A DNA stretch of 64,000 nucleotides from Isoetes taiwanensis (taxonomy: Eukaryota > Streptophyta > Lycopodiopsida > Isoetales > Isoetaceae), in assembly GCA_021234155.1 (NCBI GenBank), contig JAJEKV010000048.1, positions 558,001 through 622,000 on the forward strand, read 5' to 3'. Every line of letters starts with the position of its first letter. The stretch's first letter is position 1. Under the pieces are notes generated by a model. That model searched no databases. It saw only the letters and a program-made list of their open reading frames with translations, and had not been told where the DNA came from. Below, one piece after another: positions 1-11,363 of the stretch. The translations under genes were made by a program, and so were the position numbers.

Positions 1-430
1 ATGTATAAGTTTTGTTTGCTTTGTTTAGCATAAACTATAGTTTTTTTAAGAATCATTATTTGTAGATAAAATGAGTTTCTTTTAAAAAGACATTGTTGCA
101 ACAAGGTAGAAATGATCGACCTTCATTTTTGGTGTTATATTTCTTTTAGAAATAGGTATCAGCCCTTGAAGCTTCATAGTGTTAATACAAAGTGAAGTAA
201 AGCATTAGAAGAGAGAAGAATTTCGAGGTAAGATTATTGAACAAGGTATGATGTTTTGATGTTCCCCATAAATATATGCCATAAAGCCATTGCAAAACCA
301 TATTTCACGGGCCACGTCACCCATACAAAGCCACTTGAGTAACCTTTTACACCATTGAAGGGGCGTAAAGGGAGCATGACTAAGTTATTTACATAACTAA
401 GCCATCCTTAGGCTTAGGGTCATTTATACA
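1..430 (+). mobile_element. Right part of the 1.85-kb module, first array copy
   Basis: Matches the right third of the module seen complete at 11364-13223, including the block with TTCTTTTTAG, GAAATTCGAGG and the terminal GGCTTAGGGTCATTT. It has more differences from the other copies than they have from each other, clustered at CAG/CTG sites. No gene is seen in it. Confidence 0.8.
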
Positions 431-1029
431 TGAAGAATGTGAATAATGTCTAGAATTTGTACATGTATTCTATGCGAAGTAAGAAGACCTAAGATTGACA
501 TGATGACCTTATGAACATTGGAAAACCATTTATATGAACTAGGGAAGAAGATCATGTTCAAAGCTTTTCAAAAAGGGAGCCAAGATAAACGCCATGACTA
601 TTTTAGTGACTCTAATTTTGAGCATGATGGTTAAATTAATCTTAACTATTTGTAGTATGATAAATCGGTCCAATATTTTGGAGCCATGAAGAATAAGAAA
701 ATAGGAGGCCCGTAACAATTCGTTGGACATATTATTCATAGCTGCCAGACTGAACACTATTAAATTGAACAAGTATTTTGAATAGGCATGCATGTGTGAT
801 GCATGATCGGATGAACCTAACATTGTAATTAAGGCTTGGGCTAGCCAAGGAACTATTTGAGTATGATGAATTTCAAAGATACGGTAAGTTACTTGAAATT
901 TAATGAAGGGCATATTTCATTTGTTTATTGCCTAATTCTTTGAAGTGGCTATTAACATTGAAGAATAATCTTAGTGCATATAATTCTCTAAGTGGTTCTC
1001 ATTTTATAAACTTGTACCTTGCTTCTACA
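431..1029 (+). mobile_element. LTR, array copy A
   Basis: Starts TGAAGAATGTG and ends GCTTCTACA. The following primer-binding site is mutated (TTTGGTATCGAAACA instead of TTTGGTATCAGAGCA). Boundaries are taken from the minus-strand relative at 47856-48453, where the 5' edge abuts a polypurine tract. Confidence 0.8.
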
Positions 1030-1051
1030 TTTGGTATCGAAACATCTTATC

Positions 1052-2381
1052 ATGTCAAGGGTATTGGTGCAAATCTTTTAAATGCCATAGAAGTTTTTAA
1101 AGGTGAAGGGGGATTTCAGATTTGGATACAAGGCATACACCTAGAATTTAAAAATTTTTGGTATCTAATTGATACAAATGCTGTGAGACGTCCTCTTGAA
1201 GTTATAGGGACTTCAAGTTCAAACTTGAGTTAACATTATATGCCATTCAAATGGTGAGAAATGAACTAGAGCAACATGCAAATGATGACGATGACCAGGG
1301 CAACCAGAAGGTGTTGTACACATGGAAGTCTAAAAGGTAAGAAAGGAAACAATTGTTACAATAACAAGTTAGGGCATGCCAATTGGGCCATGTTACAACT
1401 GCGGACAATTATGGCCATTTGAAAAACCATTGAAGCTTAAGCTTGGAAAAGAGTTGGTATGTTATAATTGTGATGGTAAGGGACATGTCTCTACAAAATG
1501 TCCCTAGTGGGGAAGTGATATGCTAAAGGCAAAGGTAGAGGAAGATGGGGAGGAACCTTATGGGGGTTAAACCAATATGAGCAGCCAGCCGGATCATGTT
1601 CAAACTAGAAAAAGAACTTGACTCATGACTATTTTAGTGCCAAGAGTTAAGAATAGAATAGAATAAAATAGATTTTAACGCCCAGAGACCAAGTGGCCTA
1701 TGGGACCCAAACAAAAAAAAGAAAGCAGCAAGCGAATCAACTGATTAAAAAGAGTTCGGCATAGGCTGGTTTCGAGGAAAAACCTTAGTAGTAATAAGTA
1801 TTTTTGAGGGGTAAAAAGCATGAAATAATTGTATCTAGTCTTCAATCCCCGCCCGGAGGACACAAATCAACCAAATGAAGACGAAGAGGTAATGCGTAGC
1901 TAAAAATATTCGAAAGTTGCATGCTCTAACACATAAGAAAATTAATGATAAACTCATGATTATAGATTTGATAACCAAGGAATGACAGAAACTTATCCTT
2001 TAAAATGCTTAAAGATGATTAAAAAGAAGAAGAGGTGGACATGTTCAACTTGGAAATGGTGAACTCGGGAGATTGAAGATAGTGGATGCTTGAACTTTTG
2101 ACTTGGAAGGAAATATACTTGAACTAAAGGATGTGCTTTGTGTTTCGGGCTAGTTAGGAATTTAATTTCCGAATAATCTTATGCATATAATTTATTGGAT
2201 CTTGGATACAAGGTCGTCTTTGAAAAAGTACATTGTAATGTTTTCAAGGGAAAATAAGAATTGCAGAGTGTACTATACTCCTCTTGCATCCTTTAGTCAA
2301 ACACGTAACAAGGTTTGGGAATGACATTATTTCAATTTGAGCTCCAAAGATTCACACAACACTTGAAGGAAGGGGAGCAAA
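1052..2381 (+). pseudogene. gag-protease remnant, array copy A
   Basis: Begins at the gag start used by the other copies and keeps the N-terminal stretch around GGFQIWIQG and LIDTNAVRRP. It then loses frame. Two CCHC zinc-knuckle remnants remain near 1390-1440 and 1465-1503, followed by a decayed protease region near 1940-2110 that corresponds to the aspartate region of copy E. A LINE tail interrupts it at 1645-1862. It ends at AAGGGGAG (about 2370), just before the module. Not translatable. Confidence 0.7.
1645..1862 (-). mobile_element. 5'-truncated LINE tail
   Basis: On the plus strand it opens with a GAATA microsatellite, then ACGCCCAGAGACCAAGTGGCC and TATGGGACCC, a GATTAAAAA block and TTTCGAGGAAAAACC. 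The same order occurs at 42883-43030, the 3' end of the minus-strand LINE with recognisable RT, and at 63784-64000. It lies inside the gag remnant of copy A. Confidence 0.7.
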
Positions 2382-2765
2382 TGCAAGGTTGACCTTGATC
2401 TTAAGTACAAAAATAACCATTACAATAAAACTAATAATTTAAAACTTATGTGTGTTTTTCATAGTAGCCAAGCTTCTAGCAATCTAAGCTACATCTCTGG
2501 TATCTAATAAAAGTGAAATAAGCCGTCAATTGAATTGAATTGGATGTTTTATATCATCCATGGAGCTATGGTATACCGCCAATGGAGTTTGTTATACGTT
2601 GCTGCGCACATTTTTCCTTCTCCACAAATCCTAGTGTACTAACAAGATTTTTATTGGCTAAGAAATTATTCCCACTTCTATAATTCTTTGCATGCGTTAT
2701 TTCAAATGATACCCCCTTCATATAAAAATATGTTGGCTATGAAGAAAATGTGGCCCATTGAGGGA
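2382..2765 (+). mobile_element. Left part of the 1.85-kb module, array copy A
   Basis: Starts TGCAAGGTTGACC right after a polypurine tract and follows the module to TATGTTGGCTATGAAGAAAA, with an internal deletion relative to 11364-12240. Similarity stops near GAGGGA at 2765, where LINE sequence begins. Confidence 0.75.
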
Positions 2766-5700
2766 CCCTTATATTTGGAGGTAGAGGCTAGTGTGGCCCA
2801 TGACTCTATGGAGGTGCACAGGGGACTTCCAACACGTGTTGGAAGTGGAATGTCATTTTAAGCGAGGCGTGGGTCACATTCTTTGTGATTAATCCTCCGG
2901 CTCTAGATGATGACTCGTGGGTGTGGGCTGATGGCCTGGGTGGGTAGGCATGTGGGGCTGGACACTTCTCCTCCGGGATGAATAGGTCAATCCTTAGTTG
3001 GAATGTATGGGGGTGCGGTCCTCTAGTAGTAAGAGGGGCCGTGTTTCTTTGGCACCGGCAGGTAAGCGTCGATATTGTTTGCATTCGGGGGAGCATAAGT
3101 GTCACATGGGTGATATGTCCAGGCTCATGAATATGGTTGGTAGGCAGTTTGCCTCTATTGCTTCTTCTTTTCCTCAAGGACTAGTGGGGTACTCTTATTG
3201 CTTGGAGGATGGATTCATATAAAAGTCCGCGTGCTTTGCAGCAGATGAGGTTTGGTCGGTGGGCAATAATTAAGTGGTTAGAGGGAGAGGGCAAGAGTGG
3301 GAGATTATTAATGTTTATGCCCCTAATCAGCCTTCTGTGGGGATGCTTTATAGGCCACAGTCGGAATAAGTTGTGAGCCCTTGGTGGGAAGGTGTGTCGC
3401 TGGTTGCTATTAGGGGACTTCAATATGGTAGGCGAGTAGAGGATAGAGAAAGTTTGGGAACCCAGGTTGTGCATGGGTTTGAGAGGAACCAAATATGGTC
3501 TCATTTGTTGCAGGATTTGGCCTTGGTTGAGGTCCCACAGGGACTTGTCTTTGACCTATTGTAATAGCTGATGGATTAGTGCTTGGAATAGAGGTATGCT
3601 AGGCATGACGGTGCTATGCTTCCCCATGCACGGATGGATGGTGTGCCCTCTTTGTCTTGGAGTAACATTCTGTCTACCTCCATTTTTGATCATTACCCTC
3701 GAGGTTTTGTCGGTCGGGGTGTGGTTGCCTCTCGGCCCTCTAGGGCCGGTGTTTCATTTGAACACCCGGCTTCGAGGTAAGATCTGATTTCTGACCCGGT
3801 GGGAGTTGTGGCTTGATACCTTTTCATCTCCGATATGTTTGGTATGGTATTGCGTTGGCCAAGGTGAAGCGTTTTGCCAAGGTCTTTGGTAAGCAAGGTT
3901 GCATGGTCTCTATCGGGAGTTGGAGAAGATTATATTAGCTTGACCTTCGATGGCATTAGGGGAGAATGCACGGTGTTGCAGCGTATTGTTGCTGGAGCGG
4001 GTTAAAGTGCAGGAGGCACGCGTGTGAAGGCGGCCCACCTGGTTGAAGGAGGGGACACAAGTTCGTTCGGTGTTCTTCAAAGCGGCTATAGGCAGCGGCG
4101 ATATGCAGCATCTATGGCGTCCCCTTGCTTTGCCCTGATGGCCGACTTTGGAGGATCCCGCTGATTTGCAGAGGTATGTGCATGCTCATTTCTGGGGTTT
4201 TCGTGACACCGCCTCTTCCCTATGAGCAGGAAATGCAGGGAGCTTGTTTTGGGGGTGTTTAAGCCATCTATTACCTCACTGGGCGTGAGAGCTTGGAAGC
4301 AGGAGCTCTCGAGAGGATTTAAGCAGAGGCATGTATGTGCATGGCCAAGGATAAATGTCCTGGGCTGGATGGCATCCCTTGGGGATTGGGCTGGTGAGTC
4401 ACGTGTACCGGTGTATCTTGAGTTCTTTGCGGTCTTCTCAAATGGATAGGATCTTGAATACCGCATGGATTTCCTTGATTCCTAAGGTTAAGCGACCTTC
4501 TACTATTAATGATTGGAGGCCCATCTCCTTGTTGTCCTCTGTGTATAAGATTATTGTGAAAGCCCCGGGCAGAAGTTGAAGCCGGTGTTGACTTCTTCTT
4601 CCATTAGTAAAGGTGCGACGGGTTTGTTCCGGGAGGAACATTTTGACTAATGTTTTAAGACTTATGAGGGGGCCTTTATTGGGCTAGAAGAGAAGAGGTC
4701 AAGGCATTGCCTATCTTAAGCTTGACTTTGCCAAAGCTTACGATAGTGTCCTTTGGGAGTTCTTATCTGCCATGATGTTAGCGTTGGGTTGTGGTCCACG
4801 CTTTACGAGCGATCATGAAGGCGCATAGGTCAACACGGGCTATGGTGGTGTGCGGGGTGAACCCTCCGCCTTTTCTCCTTAGGCGGAGGGGATCGTGGGT
4901 GCCCTTTGGCACCGTTTTTTGTTTACGATTGTGGCGAGGCATTGTGTCTGGCTTGTTTTTGCCGCAGTGGAGGAGGGGGGTGGTGGATGGGCTTCGGATG
5001 CGGGGATGGTAGCGGGTAGATTATTAACCGGTTGCGATGACACTTTCCTCTTCTTGGTGGCGAAGAGAGGAATTTGCGAGAATGTGAAGGGTTTTGCGGG
5101 ATACTTTCTCCTTGGCCTCGGGCATTCTCCCGAATTGGGGTAAGTGCTGCATTATGGGCCCTATGACTTTGCCTCCCCTTGTTTGGCTCTATTCACTTGG
5201 AAGGTGCTTCCGGATAATGTGTGTACTAAGCATTAGAGGAAAAATGAGATCACATTTTGTCCCATTAAGGGATGCTTAAAATGCGATGTCACTTTTTAAA
5301 TCATCCAATAAGAGAAGAGCTCCAAGATATCTCATTCCAAAAGATTATGTGGCGACATGACTGTAATTAATTTGCAACTAACTTCTGTAGTATCATTTTT
5401 CATTATAACTTTTGATCCGAACTCCGATTCAAAAAAGTTTTTTGTAGCAATGGGTTCTTCTTCACAAGACCTATCTAATGATAACCCATTCATATATCTT
5501 TTACGATACAAATATATAAGAAATAAGCAAAAATCATATTTTTTAAGGTTAACGATATGACCATATTGAAATACATCATAACCATATATCATTGGAAAGA
5601 TCTTTTCATTCATCTAATGCAACAAACGCCCAATATTTTGACAAGTGGATCAAAAGTTATGGGAAAAAACGACAAAGAATGAAGTTGTTGGTGCCGCATT

Positions 5701-7125
5701 AATTGCTGATTAATAGAGGATAGCCATTCCATTGGAGGATTCTTATGGGGATGAAATGAGATCTCAAATTTCCTAATGATGTTTGGGTATTCCCTTTGGA
5801 GGGGATGTTTCCATGGGGAAGGTGTGGGATGAGATTTTGCAGGTCTTGGGTTATTCATGAAACACCTCAATTGGTGGAAGGGTAGCAAGTTGTCCATGGC
5901 GGCGGTTAGGATCACTATTGTCAAGTCACTTACTTTTGTTAGCACTCATATGCATACAAAGATGGGTGAATGATGTTAGCTCCGAGGGTAAGATACATGC
6001 TTTGGATAAGATTGTTCAATGCGGTTTTTGTGTGTGGGGCGGGATGACGAGGGCATTTGTTAAAGTGGCTTGATGGAAGTGTCTCCATCCCGGGAGAGGA
6101 TGGGGGCTTGGCCATTCGGATTTGGTTGGTGTGTATAGTAAGGTGTTGGTCTCCAAGTTTGTTTGGAGCATTCTCGCAGGATGGAGCATCTTCTCACGGT
6201 GTTCCGGGGATTGCTGTTGCCATTTCTTCGCCATTTGGGTGGCGTTTGGGAAGCCATCGTCTGGCGTATGAAGAGTTGCCCGGCACCGTGGAGTTTTGTT
6301 GTATGGTGTCCGCCTTTCCCTATGCATCCCCTTTCTCTTCAAAAAAAAAAAAAAAAAAGTTCTTGGGCTTGGGATCAAAATGTGAGTTGGTGCTCTTCCA
6401 GCTAGATTATGCCTCGGTTTATCACCACTCTTCTCCTTTCTTGTGGGTTCCTCTAAAAAGGGAGATTCTTCGTTCCCTTAGCTTCCACCGTGGCATGCTC
6501 GGACGGGGGGAAAGTCGCTGAGGCGAGGATGCTATGCTTTTTTGGAGGATTGGTATTGGGATGGTCACCTAGCCCGTGGGAGTTTTTTGAGCTTCGCTTT
6601 TCGAGGGGAAGATGGACAAGGGCTATCTAGGAACAAGTGACGGGGAGTATTAGAAATGAGCTACACATACCTATAGTCCCGAGGATGATATGGTGGTGTT
6701 TCTTTTGGAAGGTTCATCCGGATGTTGTATCTTCTTGTTTGTGCGGTCTTGTTACGAGGGTGTTGGATATTCATGACATATGTGTATAAGTGGTCTTTTG
6801 CGTATAAACTATAGGGTTTCGATGAATCCGGTTTGGACGTGGACATGGAGCTCACTTCCCCATTGAGTAATAGAAGGTTAGAATATGATTTTTTTTGGTG
6901 GTGGTTTTGCATTAGGTATCGTGGTGAATGCCCTTGTGAGTAAATTTAGGCGGTGTAAGATTAGCCCGGTGTGCCTTGTTGTGGCCTTCATCGTGGGAGA
7001 TGTGGAGCATTGTCCGGTTTTATGCCCTCACTTGCGGGCTGATAAAGGATTGGGTTAAGCCAAGGGCTTAGTTTTTAAATGTAATTCGTGAGATTGACTA
7101 GCCCGCCAGCTGATTCGCCATGTGT
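2766..7125 (+). pseudogene. Decayed LINE (endonuclease plus reverse transcriptase)
   Basis: Domains appear in LINE ORF2 order but in shifting frames. The endonuclease begins with SILSWNVWGCG (about 2985-3015), then INVYAPNQ (3304-3330) and GDFNM (3414-3428), and ends near FDHYP (about 3690). RT follows with WISLIPKVKRPS and NDWRPISLLSSVYKI (4468-4555), motif A LKLDFAKAYDSVLWEFL (4716-4766) and the catalytic DDTFLF (about 5036-5056). The C-terminal region has the WGG...AW...GLG pattern (6035-6115). Many frameshifts and stops; an A run occurs at 6341-6358. No intact ORF. It sits within the LTR array, so it inserted there or was joined by rearrangement. The left edge is well placed; the right edge is approximate. 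Confidence 0.8.
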
Positions 7126-7129
7126 ATGA

Positions 7130-7602
7130 AGGTGGAAAACCATTTATCTGAACTAGGGAAGAAGATCATGTTCAAAGTTTTCAAAAAGGAGCCAAGATGC
7201 GGCGTGGCTTGGTTGGTGTGGCTGATTTTGAAGAGCATGATGGTTGTTAATCTTAACTATTTGTAGTATAAATAATTAGGTCCGATTCCAATTTCGAAGA
7301 ATACAAAAATTATTTTAAAGCATCATTGGTGTTCCTGGATTGAATAGGCATGATGTTTGCCATTCGGATGAACCTAACATTGTTGGGTGTTGTAGATGGT
7401 GATGAGTCCCGATCGGTTTATACAAAGAAAGAGAGTTGCGCTTTTTTTGAAGAATTGAGTTTGTTGTGGATTGTCGAAGGTAATAATTTTCTAAGTGGTT
7501 CTCTTTGGGACATTTCTCCTTCCTTCTCACTTGCTTTGTAACATTACCATTCTTTTAATATATTGATGCCATAGATGTTCAAAAAAAAAAAAAGGGGGAT
7601 TT
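7130..7602 (+). mobile_element. Mosaic, highly diverged LTR copy with gag stub
   Basis: Short blocks match the array LTR in the right order: AACCATTTATCTGAACTAGGG, AAGATCATGTTCAAAG, GAGCATGATGGTT, CGGATGAACCTAACATTG, TTTTCTAAGTGGTTCTC, ATGCCATAGATGTT. Unrelated sequence lies between them. An A run and GGGGGATTT (gag) then jump directly into the module at GGAATGTGAGG. This could be an old LTR or a chimeric consensus. Confidence 0.55.
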
Positions 7603-8581
7603 TGGAATGTGAGGTGGCCTACAAAATGTGAGTTGGTGCTATAGAAAAAACCAAGTAGATCCGAGAGGTAAATGGGATTGGGGAGAGAATAGACAAAGAA
7701 ACACCGAAGGTTTGGAAGATTGGCGGAGGTATGGTGGCAGAAAAAAAGGGAGGAAGGAAGTAGAGGTATGGGTGGCATTTGGTTTGGTTAGAAAGTCCGA
7801 GAAAGAGGATAAAGAATAGGGCTTTTAAGAGACTGCGAGAAATATGGATTAATCGACCTTGTTATTCTTCCCCGTTTTGTTGCCTTCAAGCTAGTATTCG
7901 AACTCTTATGAATTTGATGGAAACAAGGGAAACATCACAGTAGAGGAATTTCGGAGAAGACAAGCAACTGTGTAGAAATGAGTTTCATTAACAAGGATGG
8001 CTGGGTAAGACTAGAATGATCTAACCTTTATTTTTTTTTTTTTTTTAATGTTGTGTTTCTTTTTAGCCATAGGTATCAGCCGTTGAAGCTTCATAGTATT
8101 AATACAAAGTGAGGTAATTATTTGAGAAAAAGAAGAAATTCGAGGTAGGATTATTCAGATATGATGTATAAGTTTTTGTTCTGCTTTGTTTAGCATAAAC
8201 TATAGTTTTTTTAAGAATCATTATTTGTACATAAAATGAGTTTCTTAACAAAGACAATTGCAGAAGAGTAGAATGATCTGACCTTCAGTTTTTTTTTGGT
8301 GTTATATTTCTTTTTAGCGATAGGTATCAGTCGTTGAAGCTTCATAGTGTTAATACAAAGTGAAGTAAAGCTGAGAAAAGAGAAGAAATTCGAGGTAAGA
8401 TTATTCAGGTGTGATGTTGTGATGTTCCCCAACAATATACGCCATAAATACATATATTTCTGGGTCATGTCACTGTACAAGTCCACTTGAGTAACCTTGT
8501 ACACCATTGAGGGTGATAAAGGGAGCATGACTAAGTTATTTATATAACTAAGCCAACCTTAGGCTTAGGGTCATTTCTACA
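7603..8581 (+). mobile_element. Module, array copy B (left part missing)
   Basis: Aligns with 15230-16181 of copy E. It includes the coding-like stretch, both 155-bp direct repeats (near 7998 and 8258) and the end GTCATTTCTACA. Differences from copy E up to about 8200 fall mostly at CAG/CTG sites. Confidence 0.8.
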
Positions 8582-9148
8582 TGAAGAATATGAATAATGT
8601 CTAGCTGTATATGTATTCTAAGCAGTAAGACTGAAGATTGACATGATGAGCTTATGAAGATTGGAAAACCATTTATATGAACTAGGGAAGAAGATCATGT
8701 TCAAAGGTTTTAAAAAATGGAGCCAAGATAAACGCCATGACTATTTTAGTGACTCTAATTTTGAGCATGATGGTTAAGTTAATCTTAACTATTTGTAGTA
8801 TGATAATTCGGTCCAATATTTTGGAGCCATGAAGAATAAAGGAAATAGGAGGTCGGTCCAGGCTGATTCGTTGGAGGTCGGTTCATTTTGAATAGGCATG
8901 CATGTGTGATGCATGATCGGATGAACCTAACATTGTAATCAAGGCTTGGGCTAGCCAAGGAACTATTTGAGTCTGATCAATTTCAAAGATACGGTAAGTT
9001 ACTTGAAATTAAAGAAGGGCATATTTCATTGAAGAATTGTTTATTGCCTAATTCTTTGAAGTGGCTATTAACATTGAAGAATAATCTTAGTGCATATAAT
9101 TCTCTAAGTGGTTCTCATTTTATAAACTTGTACCTTCTTGCTTCTACA
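8582..9148 (+). mobile_element. LTR, array copy B
   Basis: TGAAGAATATGAATAATG to CTTCTACA, 567 bp, followed by TGGTATCAGAGCA at 9151-9163. It lacks the LINE-tail scar found in copies D and E, so it represents the older state. Confidence 0.85.
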
Positions 9149-9172
9149 ATTGGTATCAGAGCACATCTTATC

Positions 9173-9478
9173 ATGTCATCCAGATTTGGTGCAAATTTTT
9201 TAAATGCCATAGATGTTTATAAAGGTGAAGGGGGATTTAAAATTTGGATACAAGGCATTAGACACCTAGAATTTGAAAAATTAGGTATCTAATTGATACA
9301 AATGCTGTGAGACGTCCTACTGCTACTATAGTTATAGGGACTTCAAGCTCAAACTCGAATTCTGCTTCTGAAGGTTCCACTGCTGAAGGTGGACAAACAA
9401 CTTGGTCTGGAGTTAGCTTGGACAGTGATGAAGGACTTAAGATTATGAAAGCCCAAGCCATAATCACTTGCAAGGTTT
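9173..9478 (+). pseudogene. Truncated gag, array copy B
   Basis: Starts ATGTCATCCAGATTTGG just after the primer-binding site and keeps the first part of gag, with a frameshift where FENLWYLID of the other copies becomes FEKLGI and stop. At TGCAAGGTTTGA (9470-9480) it fuses to the middle of the module (TTTGACGGTTAGAG in other copies). That junction deletes the rest of gag and the left half of the module. Confidence 0.75.
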
Positions 9479-10271
9479 GACGGTTAGAGAAAGTCTGAGA
9501 AAGAGGATAAAGAATAGGGCTTTTTAAGAGACTGCAGAAATATGGATTAATCGACCTTGTTATTCTTCTGTTTTGTTGCCTTCAAGCTAGTATTCGGCTC
9601 TTATGAATTTGATGGAAACAGTGGAAACATCACAGAAGTAGAGGAATTTCAGAGAAGACAAGCAACTCCAGGTAGAAATGAGTTTTATTAACAAGGATGG
9701 CTGCAGAAGACTAGAATGATCTAACCTTTTTTTTTTTTAATGTTGTGTCTCTTTTTAGCCATAGGTATCAACTGTTGAAGCTTCATAGTATTAATACAAA
9801 GTGAGGTAACGATGAGAAAAGAAGAAATTCGAGGTAAGATTATTCAGATATGATGTATAAGTTTTTGTTCTGCTTTGTTTAGCATAAACTATAGTTTTTT
9901 TAAGAATCATTATTTGTAGATAAAATGAGTTTCTTTAACAAAGACAATTGCAGAAGAGTAGAATGATCTGACCTTCAGTTTTTTTTTGGTGTTATATTTC
10001 TTTTTAGCGATAGGTATCAGCCGTTGAAGCTTCATAGTGTTAATACAAAGTGAAGTAAAGCTGAGAAAAGAGCAGAAATTCGAGGTAAGATTATTCAGGT
10101 GTGATGTTGTGATGTTCCCCAGAAATATACGGCATAAATACATATATTTCTGGATCACGTCATTGTACAAGGCCACTTGAGTAACCTTGTACACCATTGA
10201 GGGTGATAAAGGGAGCATGACTAAGTTATCTACATAACTAAGCCAACCTTAGGCTTAGGGTCATTTCTACA
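9479..10271 (+). mobile_element. Module, right half only, array copy C
   Basis: Begins abruptly at CGGTTAGAGAAAGTCTGAG, equivalent to about 15391 in copy E, and runs to GTCATTTCTACA. It contains both 155-bp direct repeats. Confidence 0.85.
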
Positions 10272-10839
10272 TGAAGAATGTGAATAATGTCTAGCTGTAC
10301 ATGTATTCTAAGCAGTAAGACTGAAGATTGACATGATGACCTTATGAACATTGGAAAACCATTTATATGAACTAGGGAAGAAGATCATGTTCAAAGGTTT
10401 TCAAAAAGGGAGCCAAGATAAACGCCATGACTATTTTAGTGACTCTAATTTTGAGCATGATGGTTAAGTTAATCTTAACTATTTGTAGTATGATAAATCG
10501 GTCCAATATTTTGGAGCCATGAAGAATAAAGGAAATAGGAGGTCGGTCCAGGCTGACTCGTTGGAGGTCGGTTCATTTTGAATAGGCATGCATGTGTGAT
10601 GCATGATCGGATGAACCTAACATTGTAATCAAGGTTTGGGCTAGCCAAGGAACTATTTGAGTCTGATCAATTTCAAAGATACGGTAAGTTACTTGAAATT
10701 AAATGAAGGGCATATTTCATTGAAGAATTGTTTATTGCCTAATTCTTTGAAGTGGCTATTAACATTGAAGAATAATCTTAGTGCATATAATTCTCTAAGT
10801 GGTTCTCATTTTATAAACTTGTACCTTCTTGCTTCTACA
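10272..10839 (+). mobile_element. LTR, array copy C
   Basis: TGAAGAATGTGAATAATG to GCTTCTACA, 568 bp, with TGGTATCAGAGCA following at 10842-10854. No LINE-tail scar. Confidence 0.87.
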
Positions 10840-10863
10840 TTTGGTATCAGAGCACATCTTATC

Positions 10864-11350
10864 ATGTCATCCAGATTTGGTGCAAATCTTTTAAAAGCCA
10901 TAGATGTTTTTAAAGGTGAAGGGGGATTTCAGATTTGGATACAAGGCATTAGACACCTAGAATTTGAAAATTTATGGTATCTAATTGATACAAATGCTGT
11001 GAGACGTCCTACTGCTACTATAGTTATAGGGACTTCAAGCTCAAACTCGAAGTTCACTCAAGGTTCCACTTGAAGGTGGACAAACAACTTGGTGCAGAGT
11101 TAGCTTGGGCAAAGTCTTTGAAAGACTTAAGATTATGAAAGCCCAAGCCATAATCACTTGCAAGGTTGGTTGGTTATCAAACTAAAATTAAGAGGTATGT
11201 CACGAAAGTGATATGTGGCTTTATATGGAAAGAACTTATGAGGCCAAATCATCATCTCGGATAGATGTTTTGAAAAAATTATTAAAGAGACTTAAACCGC
11301 ATGATAAAGATAATCTAACCAAATTTCTTGAGAAATTCAAAAATCGATCT
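10864..11350 (+). pseudogene. gag fragment, array copy C
   Basis: The ATG at 10864 opens about 70 in-frame codons (MSSRFGANLLKAIDVFKGEG at the start). The frame breaks near 11073 in the serine-rich linker. The rest of the gag helical region (KLRGM, LYMERTYEAKSSS) continues in another frame and ends before the polypurine tract at 11351. The in-frame sequence upstream of this ATG reads through the LTR, so it is not a natural start. No zinc knuckle or pol. Confidence 0.75.
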
Positions 11351-11363
11351 AAGGGGGAGCAAA

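Noticed and set aside
4791-5279. Overlapping short ORFs within the first LINE
   Set aside because: They are fragments of the LINE RT in shifting frames, not separate genes.
9029-9292. ORFs starting MKNCLLPNSLKWLLTLKN at 9029, 13712 and 16660 (also 10657)
   Set aside because: Their N-terminal half is LTR and primer-binding-site sequence read in frame with gag. The natural gag start is the ATG about ten bases after the primer-binding site.
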